A stretch of DNA of 64,000 bases from Paractinoplanes ovalisporus. GTDB lineage: Bacteria > Actinomycetota > Actinomycetes > Mycobacteriales > Micromonosporaceae. The notes beneath the pieces are model-generated. The model searched no databases, had not been told where the DNA came from, and saw only the letters and a program-made list of their open reading frames with translations. A program made the position numbers and the translations under genes. Positions 57,703 through 64,000 of this stretch are shown here, in pieces. Position 1 is the first letter of the stretch. Each line of letters starts with the position of its first letter. The DNA is taken from positions 372,001 through 436,000 of the forward strand of contig NZ_JAENHP010000001.1 in NCBI RefSeq assembly GCF_016834655.1. The letters are read 5' to 3'.

Positions 57703-58529
57703 GCGGCGATCTCACGTCGTACGCGGAACTGGATCTGGATCGGACCCGGCGGCGTGGTTATCCCGAGGCCGTCTACTGCGCGGGCAAGACACCCGAGCAG
57801 GTGGCCGGCATCGCGACCGCCCTGCGTGACCGGGCGGAGGGCGTCACGCTCTTCACCCGCGCCGGCGCCGAGCACGCCGAGGCGGTGCTGGCCACCCTGC
57901 CCGACGCGTTCCACGACCCGGTGGCCGGTCTGCTCGCGTGGCCGCCGGAGCCGCCCGAGCCCACCGGCGACCGGGTCGTCGTGGTGGCCGCCGGAACCTC
58001 CGACCTGCCGGTGGCGCGCGAGGCCACCCTGACCGCCCAGTACCTCGGCCGCGCCACCGACCTGATCGTCGACGTCGGTGTGGCCGGCCTGCACCGGATC
58101 CTCGGCCACGTCGACCTGCTGCGCCGGGCCCGCGCGGTCGTGGTCGTGGCCGGGATGGACGGCGCCCTGCCCGGTGTCGTGGCCGGCCTGATCCCGGCCC
58201 CGGTCGTCGCGGTGCCCACCTCGGTCGGCTACGGCGCCGCCTTCGAGGGCCTGGCCGCGCTGCTGACCATGCTGAACGCCTGCGCGCCGGGAGTGGCCGT
58301 GGTGAACATCGACAACGGCTACGGCGCCGGGCACCTGGCCGCCCAGATCACTGCCCCGCCGGGCCCGGCCGCTCCGATCACCGCCCTGCCGGGCAGGGCC
58401 GCCCCGACCACCGCCCCGCCGGGCACGGCCGCCCCGACCACCGCCCCGCCGTCGGCGGCCTCCATCCCGGTCGCCGATCCGAGCTTGAGCACGGCGATTG
58501 CCGGCCGCGTCGACCCGGGCCGGCCGTGA
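57699..58529 (+). CDS. larB: LarB, pyridinium-3,5-biscarboxylate mononucleotide synthase
   Basis: 276 residues from ATG 57699, overlapping the larE stop. LarB carboxylates and hydrolyses nicotinate adenine dinucleotide, the first step of the nickel-pincer cofactor. The N-terminal half has LDLDRTRRRGYPEAVYCAGKTPEQV. The PurE-like core is VVVVAAGTSDLPVAREATLTAQYLGR, DVGVAGLHRI, VVVAGMDGALPGVVAGL and VVAVPTSVGYGAAFEGLAALLTMLNACAPGVAVVNIDNGYGAG. The C-terminal tail after residue 216 has nearly four units of a 10-residue TAPPGxAAP repeat, not part of the enzyme core. Confidence 0.93.
   Translation: MSGDLTSYAELDLDRTRRRGYPEAVYCAGKTPEQVAGIATALRDRAEGVTLFTRAGAEHAEAVLATLPDAFHDPVAGLLAWPPEPPEPTGDRVVVVAAGTSDLPVAREATLTAQYLGRATDLIVDVGVAGLHRILGHVDLLRRARAVVVVAGMDGALPGVVAGLIPAPVVAVPTSVGYGAAFEGLAALLTMLNACAPGVAVVNIDNGYGAGHLAAQITAPPGPAAPITALPGRAAPTTAPPGTAAPTTAPPSAASIPVADPSLSTAIAGRVDPGRP
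58348..58464 (+). repeat. 30-bp tandem repeat, 3.9 units, in the larB tail
   Basis: Units encode ITAPPGPAAP, ITALPGRAAP, TTAPPGTAAP and TTAPPSAAS. The period keeps the reading frame. Confidence 0.9.
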
Positions 58530-59761
58530 GACGTCACGCCTGGGTCGACGCGTCGGCCGGGATCGCCGGGGACATGCTGCTGGGCGCGCTGCTCGATGCC
58601 GGCGCTTCGCTCACGGTCGTACAGTCCGCGGTGGACGCCGTGTCGGGCGGAACCGTGCAGATTCGCGCACGGGAAGTGACCCGCGGCGGAATGCGTGCGC
58701 TCAAAGCGGACGTCGAGCCGCTGGTCGACGACCCGCCGCACCGGACCTGGCGGGATGTGCGCGACATGCTCGAACGCGCAGGATCGTCCACCGACACCGC
58801 GGTCGCCGTGTTCCGGTGCCTGGCCGAGGCGGAAGCGCGCGTGCACGGCACCAAACCAGACGACGTGCACTTTCACGAGGTCGGCGCGCTCGACGCGATC
58901 GCCGACGTGGTCGGGTGTTGCGCGGCCCTGGCCGACCTCGGGGTCAGCACGGTCTCGGCCGGGCCGGTCGCGCTGGGTTCGGGCAGCGTGCGCACCCGGC
59001 ACGGCCGCCTGCCGGTGCCGGCGCCGGCCGTGGCCGAGCTGGCCAAGGGCTGGCAGGTGTCGGCCGGCGGCGACGGCGAACTGGCCACGCCGACCGGGCT
59101 GGCCCTGCTGCGCAGCCTGGCCCGGGCCTGCGAACCCCTGCCACCGATGACGCTGGACGCGGTCGGCATCGGAGCCGGCACCCGTGACCCCGAGGGCCAC
59201 GCCAACGTCGTACGCGTGATGATCAGCAGCGCCGAGGCCGCGCCGGCGGCGCAGATCGTGGAGAGGGATGAACCCGACGACCGGGCCGTGCTCCTCGAAG
59301 CCAACGTCGACGACCTCGACCCGCGGTTGTGGCCGGGCATCCTGAACAGCTTGCTCACCGCCGGCGCCTCGGACGCGTGGCTGGTGCCGATCGTGATGAA
59401 GAAGGGCCGGCCCGCGCACACGTTGAGCGTTCTCTGTCCGTCCGGTCTGGCCGGCCCGTTGCGCGATCAGATCTTCCGTGACACCAGCACGCTCGGTGTC
59501 CGGCACAGTCCGCGCGGAAAGGTCGCCCTGGAACGCTCGTTTGCCGACGTGACCGTGCACGACACGCGCATCCCGGTCAAGGTCGCGCATCGGGACGGTG
59601 TCGTGCTGCAGGTGATGCCCGAGTTCGAGGACGTGGCCGCGCTGGCCCGCCGCCAGGACCGCCCAGAACGGCTTGTGCTGCAGGACGCCCTCGCCGCCGC
59701 CAGCGGGGCCGGCCTGATCGTGGGAGCCGCCCTGCCCGACAACCTCCGTCCCGCGCAGTAG
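58526..59761 (+). CDS. larC: LarC, nickel-pincer cofactor nickel insertion enzyme
   Basis: 411 residues from GTG 58526, overlapping the larB stop (GTGA). LarC inserts nickel into the pincer nucleotide using CTP. The N-terminus HAWVDASAGIAGDMLLGALLDAGAS is the family hallmark; the His-rich part reads KPDDVHFHEVGALDAIADVVGCCAAL. The C-terminal domain starts around VLLEANVDDLDPRLWPGILNSLLTAGASDAWLVPIVMKKGRPAHTLSVLC. It is one uninterrupted frame, unlike Lactiplantibacillus plantarum, where larC1 and larC2 are joined by programmed frameshifting. No larA gene is in the window. Confidence 0.95.
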   Translation: MRRHAWVDASAGIAGDMLLGALLDAGASLTVVQSAVDAVSGGTVQIRAREVTRGGMRALKADVEPLVDDPPHRTWRDVRDMLERAGSSTDTAVAVFRCLAEAEARVHGTKPDDVHFHEVGALDAIADVVGCCAALADLGVSTVSAGPVALGSGSVRTRHGRLPVPAPAVAELAKGWQVSAGGDGELATPTGLALLRSLARACEPLPPMTLDAVGIGAGTRDPEGHANVVRVMISSAEAAPAAQIVERDEPDDRAVLLEANVDDLDPRLWPGILNSLLTAGASDAWLVPIVMKKGRPAHTLSVLCPSGLAGPLRDQIFRDTSTLGVRHSPRGKVALERSFADVTVHDTRIPVKVAHRDGVVLQVMPEFEDVAALARRQDRPERLVLQDALAAASGAGLIVGAALPDNLRPAQ

Positions 59762-59762
59762 G

Positions 59763-60268
59763 CCCACTCGCGTTCGTGCAGTCGGTTCGCTCATGCTCGC
59801 GCAGTCAGTTCGCTCATGCTCGCGCAGTCGGCTCGCTCATGCTCGCGCGGTCGGTTCGCTCGCGTTCGTTCGGTCGGTTCGGTCATGCTCGCGCAGTAGG
59901 CCCGCTCACGTTCGGCGGTCAGTTCGCTCATGCTCGCGCAGTCGGCTCGCTCGTGCTCGTGCGGTAGGTCTGCTCGCGTTCGCGCAGTCAGTTCGCTCAT
60001 GCTCGCGCAGTCGGCCCGCTCGTGCTCGTGCGGTAGGTCTGCTCGCGCTCGCGCAGTCGGCTCGCTCATGCTCGCGCAGTCGGCCCGCTCATGCTCGCGC
60101 AGTCGGCCCGCTCATGCTCGCGCAGTCGGCCCGCTCATGCTCGCGCAGTCGGCCCGCTCATGCTCGCGCAGTCGGCCCGCTCATGCTCGCGCGGTCAGTT
60201 CGCTCATGCTCGCGCAGTCGGCTTGCTCATGCTCGCGCAGTAGGTCAGCTCGCGTTCGCGCAGTACGC
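59763..60268. repeat. 23-bp tandem array, about 22 units, between larC and hydrolase
   Basis: The whole 515-bp gap after larC is this array and holds no gene. The consensus unit is CGCTCATGCTCGCGCAGTCG plus three bases. Units near 60070-60180 are almost identical; those at both edges are diverged, with one 22-bp unit near 59901. All frames are open across it because 23 is not a multiple of three, which produces long false Ser/Arg-rich reading frames. It ends 8 bp before the hydrolase ATG, so it also replaces any normal promoter there. Confidence 0.95.
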
Positions 60269-60276
60269 TCCCGATC

Positions 60277-61119
60277 ATGATGAACAGCGTCGTCCGGGCC
60301 GCTGACGGTCACACGATCGGCTATCAGGTCCGTCCGCCGTCGGGGGACACCGACGGGGCCACCACGGTTGTGTTCCTGCCCGCGCTCGGCGTGCCGCTGT
60401 CGTATTACGCGCGTTTGTTCGACGTCTGGGCCGCGGCCGGGCGCCGGGTCGTCGGGGTCGAGCATCGCGGCCAGCCGATGAGCCCGATCGCCGGGATCCG
60501 GCGCGGACGCTTCGGCTACAGCGACATCATCCGTACGGACCTCCCGGCCGTGTTCGCCCTGCCCGAAGTGAGCGATTCCGAGCGTGTGGTGCTCATCGGT
60601 CACAGCATGGGCGGCGCCCTGGCGTTGCTGTCGACGGCGGCGGGCACGGTCGCGCCGGACGCCGTGGTCACCATCGCCACCGGAACCAGCTGGTGCAGCG
60701 CCGAGTTCGGGGCCCGGCGACGCGTGCAGCGCTACGCCGGTATCCGGGTCGTCCGGACCGTCACGCGCACGCTCGGCTACTGGCCCGGCCACCGCCTGGG
60801 TTTCGGCGGGCGCCAGCCGAGCACCGTCATGCGTGATTGGGCGTACGAGGCCAGCCACGGCCGTTTCCGCCTGCACGGTGACGCCTTCGACTACGAGTCC
60901 GCGCTGTCCGAACTGAAGACGCCACGGCTGATGCTCGACATCGAGGGCGACGACCTGATCAACCCGCGGGCGGTGGCGCTGCTGGCCAAGCGGGCGGCCA
61001 AGGCCGAGCGGATGCGGGTGAACTCGGCCGACGGCGTCCGGGTCAACCACTTCACTTGGGCCCGCCGCATGCCGGCCGAGGTGGCCGCCCCGATCGACGA
61101 GTGGCTGGCCATGCTGTAG
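60277..61119 (+). CDS. alpha/beta hydrolase
   Basis: 280 residues from ATG 60277 (the next codon is also ATG). The fold is clear: TTVVFLPALGVPLSYYARLFDVWAAAGRRVVGVEHRGQPMSP, nucleophile elbow VLIGHSMGGALALL, candidate acid in LDIEGDDLINP and His in VRVNHFTWA. The ribosome site is inside the last 23-bp repeat unit. The position downstream of larEBC may be chance; I cannot connect it to nickel or lactate. Confidence 0.87.
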   Translation: MMNSVVRAADGHTIGYQVRPPSGDTDGATTVVFLPALGVPLSYYARLFDVWAAAGRRVVGVEHRGQPMSPIAGIRRGRFGYSDIIRTDLPAVFALPEVSDSERVVLIGHSMGGALALLSTAAGTVAPDAVVTIATGTSWCSAEFGARRRVQRYAGIRVVRTVTRTLGYWPGHRLGFGGRQPSTVMRDWAYEASHGRFRLHGDAFDYESALSELKTPRLMLDIEGDDLINPRAVALLAKRAAKAERMRVNSADGVRVNHFTWARRMPAEVAAPIDEWLAML

Positions 61120-61140
61120 CGGCCGCCCGATCCCGAGGCG

Positions 61141-61246
61141 CCGCCGGTCTCACTCCCGCGTGCCCGGCGTGGCCCGGCCGTTTTCACTCGCGCCCGCTTG
61201 GCGTGGGCCGCCGGTCTCACTCCCGTGTGCCCGGCGTGGGCCGGTC
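61141..61246. repeat. three diverged copies of a roughly 33-bp unit
   Basis: CCGCCGGTCTCACTCCCGCG at 61141 recurs at 61208 with one change, and a more diverged copy lies between (from about 61174). The 392-bp gap 61120-61511 holds only this, a short unique stretch and the 19-bp array; no gene is seen there. Confidence 0.8.
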
Positions 61247-61326
61247 GGTTGCGCGTGAGAGTGTTGCAGCCGGCCTCATCCCGGCTGCTTTGCATGGGCG
61301 GCCGATCGTGAGCGGCTGCTAAGTTT

Positions 61327-61502
61327 CCGGTCCCACCCCGCGAGCCCGGTCCGACCCCGCGAGCCCGGTCCGACCCCGCGCGCCCGGTCCCACCCCGCGC
61401 GCCCGGTCCCACCCCGCGCGCCCGGTCCCACCCCGCGCGCCCGGTCCCACCCCGCGCGCCCGGTCCCACCCCGCGCGCCCGGTCCCACCCCGCGCGCCCG
61501 GC
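61327..61502. repeat. 19-bp tandem array, 9 units
   Basis: Unit CCGGTCCCACCCCGCGCGC (CCGACC and GAGC variants in the first units), repeated nine times from 61327 to 61497 with a broken tenth. It abuts the 3' end of the Roadblock-like gene. The period is not a multiple of three and no coding frame is supported. Confidence 0.95.
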
Positions 61503-61511
61503 CTCGGATCG

Positions 61512-61883
61512 TCAGATCTCCAACTGCTGCTCGATGACGCGCAGGCGATGCCGGGCCATGGCCAGATTGGCGCGGTCGCGGTGCAGCGCGAGATAAATGA
61601 AGAGGCCGCGACCGTCCGGCGAGGTGACCGGCCGGAGCAGGTGATATTGCGTGTCCAGCGTCAGGAGAATGTCCTCGACCTTCTCGTTCATTCCGAGCAT
61701 TTCCAGCGTACGCAGTTTCGCGCGCAACACCTCGGTATTCGTGGCGGCCGCGACGGACACGTCGAAGCCGAAACCGCCGCCCGCCGTCCCGAGCGCCATG
61801 CCGCTGGTCCAGTCCACGATCGCCACCGCGATCGCGCCCTCGACCTGCAGCGCGTCCTTGAGTGCCACGTCCATCTCGGCCAT
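61512..61883 (-). CDS. Roadblock/LC7-like protein
   Basis: 123 residues (MAEMDVALKDALQVEGAIAVAIVDWTSGMALGT). The layout of helix, three strands, long helix and two strands fits the roadblock fold: a first helix, AIAVAIVDWTSGMALG, the second helix VSVAAATNTEVLRAKLRTLEMLG and the strand pair KVEDILLTLDTQYHLLRPV and GLFIYLALHR. Such proteins partner small GTPases in actinomycete cvn operons and in gliding bacteria, but no GTPase, histidine kinase or DUF742 gene is beside it, so it is an orphan here. The stop lies 10 bp from the 19-bp array. Confidence 0.75.
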   Translation of the reverse strand: MAEMDVALKDALQVEGAIAVAIVDWTSGMALGTAGGGFGFDVSVAAATNTEVLRAKLRTLEMLGMNEKVEDILLTLDTQYHLLRPVTSPDGRGLFIYLALHRDRANLAMARHRLRVIEQQLEI

Positions 61884-62004
61884 TGATCAGGTGCTCCTTC
61901 CGTACGGCGTGAGGCCCAGCATGGCCCGCAGCGGCGGATGTCGATCGGACAGCGGGTCCGTCGTGACGCCGTACGGGCGCATCAAGGTTGTGATGTGCGG
62001 AACA

Positions 62005-62028
62005 CGAATTGAAGACTTCTGCAATTCG
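62005..62028. promoter_or_regulatory. inverted repeat in the Roadblock/ArsR gap
   Basis: CGAATTG (62005-62011) and CAATTCG (62022-62028) form a perfect 7-bp dyad with a 10-base centre in an AT-richer part of the divergent gap 61884-62128. It may be an operator for the ArsR protein. The rest of that gap shows nothing clear. Confidence 0.4.
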
Positions 62029-62128
62029 GCAGATCACCAATTTCGGATCGTCGCGGTCGTGCCCGGCAGTTTCCCGGCCCGGTGAATTCCGTAGGATTGC
62101 CGCACGTTTGTGAGGTGGGGAGACGTCG

Positions 62129-62470
62129 ATGTCAGTGCCGCTCTATCAGGCGAAGGCCGAGATGTTCCGGACGCTCGGCCATCCCGTCCGCATCCGGGTC
62201 CTCGAGCTGCTGCAGGCCGGCCCCCGCCCCGTGCGAGACCTGCTCTCCGAGATCGACGTCGAGCCGTCCAACCTCTCCCAGCAGCTGGCGGTCCTGCGCC
62301 GCACCGGCGTGGTCGTCTCGTTCCGCGACGGCGGCCTGGTCATGTACGCCCTGAGCACCCCCGACGTGGCCGACCTGCTGGCCGCGGGCCGCCGCATCCT
62401 GGGCGCGGTCCTGTCCGACCGCGACGGCCTGCTGGCCGAGCTGAAGGCCCACAGTGCCGCCGACCAGTAG
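62129..62470 (+). CDS. ArsR/SmtB family regulator without metal-site cysteines
   Basis: 113 residues. The winged helix reads LYQAKAEMFRTLGHPVRIRVLELLQAGPRPVRDLLSEIDVEPSNLSQQLAVLRRTGVVVSFRDGGLVMYAL. There is no Cys, so the alpha-3 or alpha-5 metal sites of ArsR or SmtB are unlikely; it may sense redox state or another ligand. Close relatives of this type are often next to SulP anion transporters, but here the next gene is TetR, 49 bp downstream. Confidence 0.9.
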   Translation: MSVPLYQAKAEMFRTLGHPVRIRVLELLQAGPRPVRDLLSEIDVEPSNLSQQLAVLRRTGVVVSFRDGGLVMYALSTPDVADLLAAGRRILGAVLSDRDGLLAELKAHSAADQ

Positions 62471-62487
62471 TCGCCGCCGCTGATTGC

Positions 62488-62503
62488 AACCATCCAGTTG
62501 GTT
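62488..62503. promoter_or_regulatory. operator AACCA-N6-TGGTT before the TetR gene
   Basis: AACCATCCAGTTGGTT lies 16 bp upstream of the TetR start. The dyad extends outward to 8-bp arms (TGCAACCA and TGGTTGCA). It differs at a single base from the 53368-53383 site, so both sites are probably read by the TetR protein at 62520. Confidence 0.7.
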
Positions 62504-62519
62504 GCATACGCTCGGGGTC

Positions 62520-63149
62520 ATGGCCTATGACTCCGCCGCTACCCGCGCGCGCCTGATCGACGCCGCGTTCGACGAGTTCGTGGAGCGTGGGCTGGCCGGC
62601 GCGCGGGTCGACCGCATCGCGGCCGCGGCCAGGGCCAATAAACAGGCCATCTACGCGTACTTCGGGTCGAAGGACGGACTCTTCGACGCCGTGCTCGCGG
62701 CCCGCCTCGGTGTGCTGGCCGACGAGGCGCCCTTCACCCCGGATGACCTGGTCGGGTATGCCGTCGCGCTGTTCGACGCGCTGGGTGACGCCCCGGGTGT
62801 GTTGCGGTTGACCCAATGGAACCGCCTCGAGCGCGGCGACGCCACCCCGGGCGAGGTCGAGTCGCACCGTGACAAGGCCCGGGAGGTCCAGAAGGCGCTG
62901 GGCCTGCCGGACGAGACCCGGGCCACCGACGTCCTCGAGATCGTGATCGCGATGAGCATGACGTGGGCCACCATGCCGGCCGCGTTGCGCGCGGCCACGG
63001 GCAAGGCGCCGAAGTCACGCCGCGAGGACCACCGGACAGCGCTGATCGACGCCGTGAGTGCGGTGTGCCGGTCCTTCGACCGGGCAACCGTTTCCGGAGC
63101 TTCCGGAGACCAGCCCCGTCCACGAGCCAGAACCACCCGCCGCCGCTGA
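62520..63149 (+). CDS. TetR family transcriptional regulator
   Basis: 209 residues from ATG 62520. The helix-turn-helix is TRARLIDAAFDEFVERGLAGARVDRIAAAARANKQAIYAYFGSKDGLFDAVLAARLG, with AIYAYFGSKD as recognition helix. The C-terminal part resembles the TetR_C_33-like group (GDAPGVLRLTQWNRLERG). Its own dyad lies in the leader, and two near-identical dyads stand between the aldo/keto reductase and acyl-AMP ligase 9 kb away, so it may control that pair as well as itself. Confidence 0.92.
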   Translation: MAYDSAATRARLIDAAFDEFVERGLAGARVDRIAAAARANKQAIYAYFGSKDGLFDAVLAARLGVLADEAPFTPDDLVGYAVALFDALGDAPGVLRLTQWNRLERGDATPGEVESHRDKAREVQKALGLPDETRATDVLEIVIAMSMTWATMPAALRAATGKAPKSRREDHRTALIDAVSAVCRSFDRATVSGASGDQPRPRARTTRRR

Positions 63150-63182
63150 CGCCGGCAACGCCGGGGGCCCGTTGAGCAAAGG

Positions 63183-64000
63183 TCAGCCGGCGCGCAGGGA
63201 CGACTCCACGGCTTTCAGCAACTCGTTGTCCTCGGCCAGCTCGGGGCCGAGCAGCGCCAGCACGTCGCGTGGCGAGCCCGCACGTTCGATGTACGGCTGG
63301 GCGCCCGCGTCCGAGATCGGAGCGCCGGCCCCGCGCAGGTGGTCGATCCACGCGGCCAGGATGCGTGCGGCGCCGGTCGGTGTGCGGCCCGCTGCGCGTT
63401 CGCCGCGCAGCACGGGGACGACGCGGATGGGGATCTTCTGGGAACCGTCGGAGGCGATCTGCGCGAGGGTGTGGCGGATGCGCGGGTTGGCGAAACGCTC
63501 CAGCAACGCCGCCCGATAGGTGGTCAGCTCCCCGGCGGGCAGCGGGACGTGCCGGCATGCCTCGTCCCACCAATCGTCGAGCCAGCCGCGGCACACCGGG
63601 TCGGCCACGGCCTCGGCCACCGTGTCGTGGCCGCGCGCGCTTCCGGCGTACGCGAGCAGGGAATGTCCGCCGTTGAGCAGCAGCAGCTTGCGTGTCTCGT
63701 GGGGCACGACGTCGTCGACGAAGCGGGCGCCGGCCTTCTCCCACGGCGGTCGCCCGGCGGGGAAGTCACCGCTCAGGACCCATTCGGTGAACGGCTCGGT
63801 CACCACCGGCGCGGCGTCGGCCCACCCACCGGTCGACTCCACCTCCCGTACGTCGGAAGCGGTTGTCTTGGGGGTGATGCGGTCGACCATCGTGGTCACG
63901 AAGGAGACGTTGGCGCCGATCCACTCGTCGAGGGCGGGGTCGAGCCGGGACGCCAGGTCGCGCACCACCCGCGACGTGACCTCGCCGTTGCCGGGCAGGT
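63183..64000 (-). CDS. mannitol/fructuronate dehydrogenase family protein, N-terminus beyond the window
   Basis: 272 codons are visible; the frame is open to base 64000. From the right edge it reads LPGNGEVTSRVVRDLASRLDPALDEWIGANVSFVTTMVDRITP, the family signature around TMVDRITP. The catalytic KxxxxNxxH is KLLLLNGGH, followed by LLAYAGSARGHDTVAEAVADP. The C-terminal domain includes ANPRIRHTLAQIASDGSQKIPIRVVP. These polyol dehydrogenases (mannitol 2-dehydrogenase, fructuronate or tagaturonate reductase) act as monomers without metal. The cofactor domain is outside, so the substrate cannot be chosen. It is convergent with the TetR gene. Confidence 0.9.
   Translation of the reverse strand, partial: LPGNGEVTSRVVRDLASRLDPALDEWIGANVSFVTTMVDRITPKTTASDVREVESTGGWADAAPVVTEPFTEWVLSGDFPAGRPPWEKAGARFVDDVVPHETRKLLLLNGGHSLLAYAGSARGHDTVAEAVADPVCRGWLDDWWDEACRHVPLPAGELTTYRAALLERFANPRIRHTLAQIASDGSQKIPIRVVPVLRGERAAGRTPTGAARILAAWIDHLRGAGAPISDAGAQPYIERAGSPRDVLALLGPELAEDNELLKAVESSLRAG

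Noticed and set aside
59793..60305. Ser/Arg-rich 170-residue reading frame and its companions across the 23-bp array
   Set aside because: The repeat is 23 bp long, so all frames stay open and give the same 23-residue pattern. There is no ribosome site or codon bias; treated as a DNA repeat.
59763..61502. CRISPR array
   Set aside because: The 23-bp and 19-bp arrays have no unique spacers between units and no cas genes are nearby; they are simple tandem repeats.
1..64000. tRNA or rRNA genes, insertion sequences, prophage genes, replication origin
   Set aside because: No cloverleaf-like segments, ribosomal RNA blocks, transposase or integrase motifs, or DnaA-box clusters were recognised; a tRNAscan or covariance-model run could still find a short RNA.

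Overview
This 64 kb window is high-GC, densely packed actinomycete DNA. GTG and TTG starts are frequent and genes often overlap by 1-4 bases. ECF, XRE/MmyB, PadR, TetR and WYL regulators are abundant, and there is a DUF397 gene and secreted glucan-degrading machinery. The mix is typical of a soil actinomycete; a Micromonosporaceae (Actinoplanes-like) host is my best guess, but this is inference only. I see no rRNA or tRNA genes, insertion sequences, prophage or CRISPR array.

Layout. 1-3.6 kb: a hydrolase cut by the window edge, with a divergent MarR gene; an MmpS-like membrane protein; a VOC protein with a divergent WYL regulator. 3.7-6.7 kb: a lipoprotein plus family 2 glycosyltransferase pair, facing another lipoprotein. 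6.8-9.8 kb: a secreted GH81 endo-beta-1,3-glucanase behind a promoter with a LacI-type operator. 9.9-13.6 kb: a PPOX-fold protein and a TetR gene with matching operators, and a membrane GGDEF-EAL protein. 13.7-16.6 kb: a STAND/TPR regulator and a small secreted Cys-rich protein. 16.8-24.3 kb: a probable organosulfur uptake and oxidation operon (LLM monooxygenase, acyl-CoA-dehydrogenase-like enzyme, Dpp-type ABC importer). It runs on into an asymmetric heterodimeric ABC exporter (24.3-27.6 kb).

27.6-29.9 kb: MFS transporter, XRE regulator and DUF4253 protein. 30-36.1 kb: a LacI regulator divergent from a sugar ABC importer and a GH127 beta-L-arabinofuranosidase. 36-40.8 kb: MmyB-type regulator and Cys-elbow hydrolase; XRE regulator and an extra methionine aminopeptidase; LysR and SDR. 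40.8-42.4 kb: SigE-family ECF sigma factor and its membrane partner. 42.5-45.9 kb: PadR plus LolD/FtsX-like ABC export. 45.9-52.1 kb: SRPBCC, a second MmyB regulator with a divergent SDR, CutC, a second GGDEF-EAL protein (GADEF variant) and an SDR. 52.2-55.1 kb: divergent aldo/keto reductase and fatty acyl-AMP ligase sharing two operators. 55.2-56.3 kb: DUF397 and a methyltransferase. 56.4-59.8 kb: larE-larB-larC for the nickel-pincer cofactor. 59.8-64 kb: hydrolase, Roadblock-like protein, ArsR, TetR and a truncated mannitol/fructuronate dehydrogenase.

Two themes stand out. First, many local regulators have clear dyad or tandem operators beside them (MarR, WYL, LacI x2, TetR x2, XRE, PadR). 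One architecture, AACCA-N6-TGGTT, occurs twice between the reductase and the acyl-AMP ligase and again before a TetR gene 9 kb away. Second, 56.4-61.5 kb is full of unrelated short tandem repeats. Those inside lar genes have periods divisible by three (18, 27, 30 bp), and the two main arrays outside genes do not (23 and 19 bp).
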